From JANLSE01 sp038214135 (GTDB lineage Bacteria; Chloroflexota; Chloroflexia; Chloroflexales; Roseiflexaceae): a stretch of DNA of 40,681 nt. The notes beneath the pieces were generated by a model, which saw only the letters and a list, made by a program, of their open reading frames with translations, had not been told where the DNA came from and did not search any database. Made by a program: the position numbers and the translations under genes. Of the stretch, positions 40,345 through 40,681 are shown in pieces (within the stretch, counting starts at the first letter, position 1; each line of letters starts with the position of its first letter). The stretch is taken from assembly GCA_038214135.1 (NCBI GenBank), contig JBBQSD010000047.1, positions 1 through 40,681 on the forward strand, written 5' to 3'.

Positions 40345-40681
40345 TTACGCACTTGTGGTATCGGATACTGCCCAGGCAACAAAATTTGTTAGAATTTGCA
40401 AACCCCAGCAGCCACTCTTTTCTGGGTGAAATTGGACAGCAGCGATGTTTTCGTGCAGGAGCGCACTCGGAAACGCCAGCCCATAATCCGTCGTCCCCGC
40501 GATGATCGCCGGGTCGCTCAGATCGCAGTAGTAGGAATGGACAAAATAGACATCGCTGGCATCGGGGACACCCTGAAACAAGGGATGTTCGCCAGCACCA
40601 TTAACATAGCGGAGCTGGTTCCAGCCAATCTGTGGCACCTTCTGGCCATCCGGAAGGCGGCGAACATCACCGCCAACCAGG
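40345..40681 (-). CDS. hisH: Imidazole glycerol phosphate synthase glutaminase subunit, 5' end cut by window
   Basis: C-terminal part of HisH, about 112 residues visible. PQIGWNQLRYVN, 'VPDASDVYFVHSYYCDLSDP' and the C-terminal QFHPEKSGCWGLQILTNFVAW are diagnostic; His and Glu of FHPEKS form the catalytic triad with a cysteine outside the window. It supplies ammonia to HisF. The true start lies beyond 40681; an internal GTG at 40638 is not the start. It is the first visible gene of the hisH-hisA-coiled coil-hisF order. Confidence 0.95.
   Translation of the reverse strand, partial: LVGGDVRRLPDGQKVPQIGWNQLRYVNGAGEHPLFQGVPDASDVYFVHSYYCDLSDPAIIAGTTDYGLAFPSALLHENIAAVQFHPEKSGCWGLQILTNFVAWAVSDTTSA

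Overview
The window looks like chromosomal DNA of a member of the Chloroflexota, most likely class Chloroflexia. The reasons are a complete Alternative Complex III (act) operon with a pentaheme ActA and an ActB fusion protein, very large CSLREA/right-handed beta-helix surface proteins, a MoaD-MoaE fusion, and many short palindromic intergenic repeats. No photosynthesis gene is visible, so the lifestyle is open. Genus is not claimed.

Layout. 1-2050 (minus): the end of an exported protein and an acyl-CoA dehydrogenase. 2051-9620 (minus): actABCDEF, the quinol-oxidising respiratory complex, without actG and without an adjacent cytochrome oxidase. 9930-10829 (minus): arginase. 11339-14046 (minus): a glycosyltransferase 2 plus a radical SAM protein. 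14168-16610 (plus): hisC and a HisN-like phosphatase, separated by a dispersed repeat. 16741-21174 (minus): aroQ, accB, xseA, xseB and a membrane protein with a duplicated PH-like domain. 21243-30866 (minus): two tandem giant surface proteins of 1371 and 1831 residues with the same architecture and the same C-terminal tail. 31336-32064 (minus): a small HEPN-like two-gene module. 32446-34329 (plus): dnaK, followed by a strong terminator. 34589-36009 (plus): a CvpA-like protein, rsfS (apparently with a CTG start) and two small membrane proteins. 36014-36301: a tandem array grown out of a palindromic repeat, between convergent operons. 36311-40681 (minus): hisH (partial), hisA, a coiled-coil protein, hisF, an isoprenylcysteine methyltransferase-like gene and a moaD-moaE fusion.

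The most interesting items are these. A 368-residue coiled-coil protein is translationally coupled to hisA and hisF. The two giant proteins share a C-terminal LPxIVKP tail, and a genomic palindrome encodes part of one tail. The HEPN-like pair resembles a toxin-antitoxin module. The membrane protein behind xseAB has two PH-like domains. Several families of short repeats sit at or inside gene 3' ends. Recognisable promoters are mostly of the extended -10 type (TGnTAtaaT). Histidine biosynthesis genes are split over two loci (hisC/hisN and hisH-A-F).
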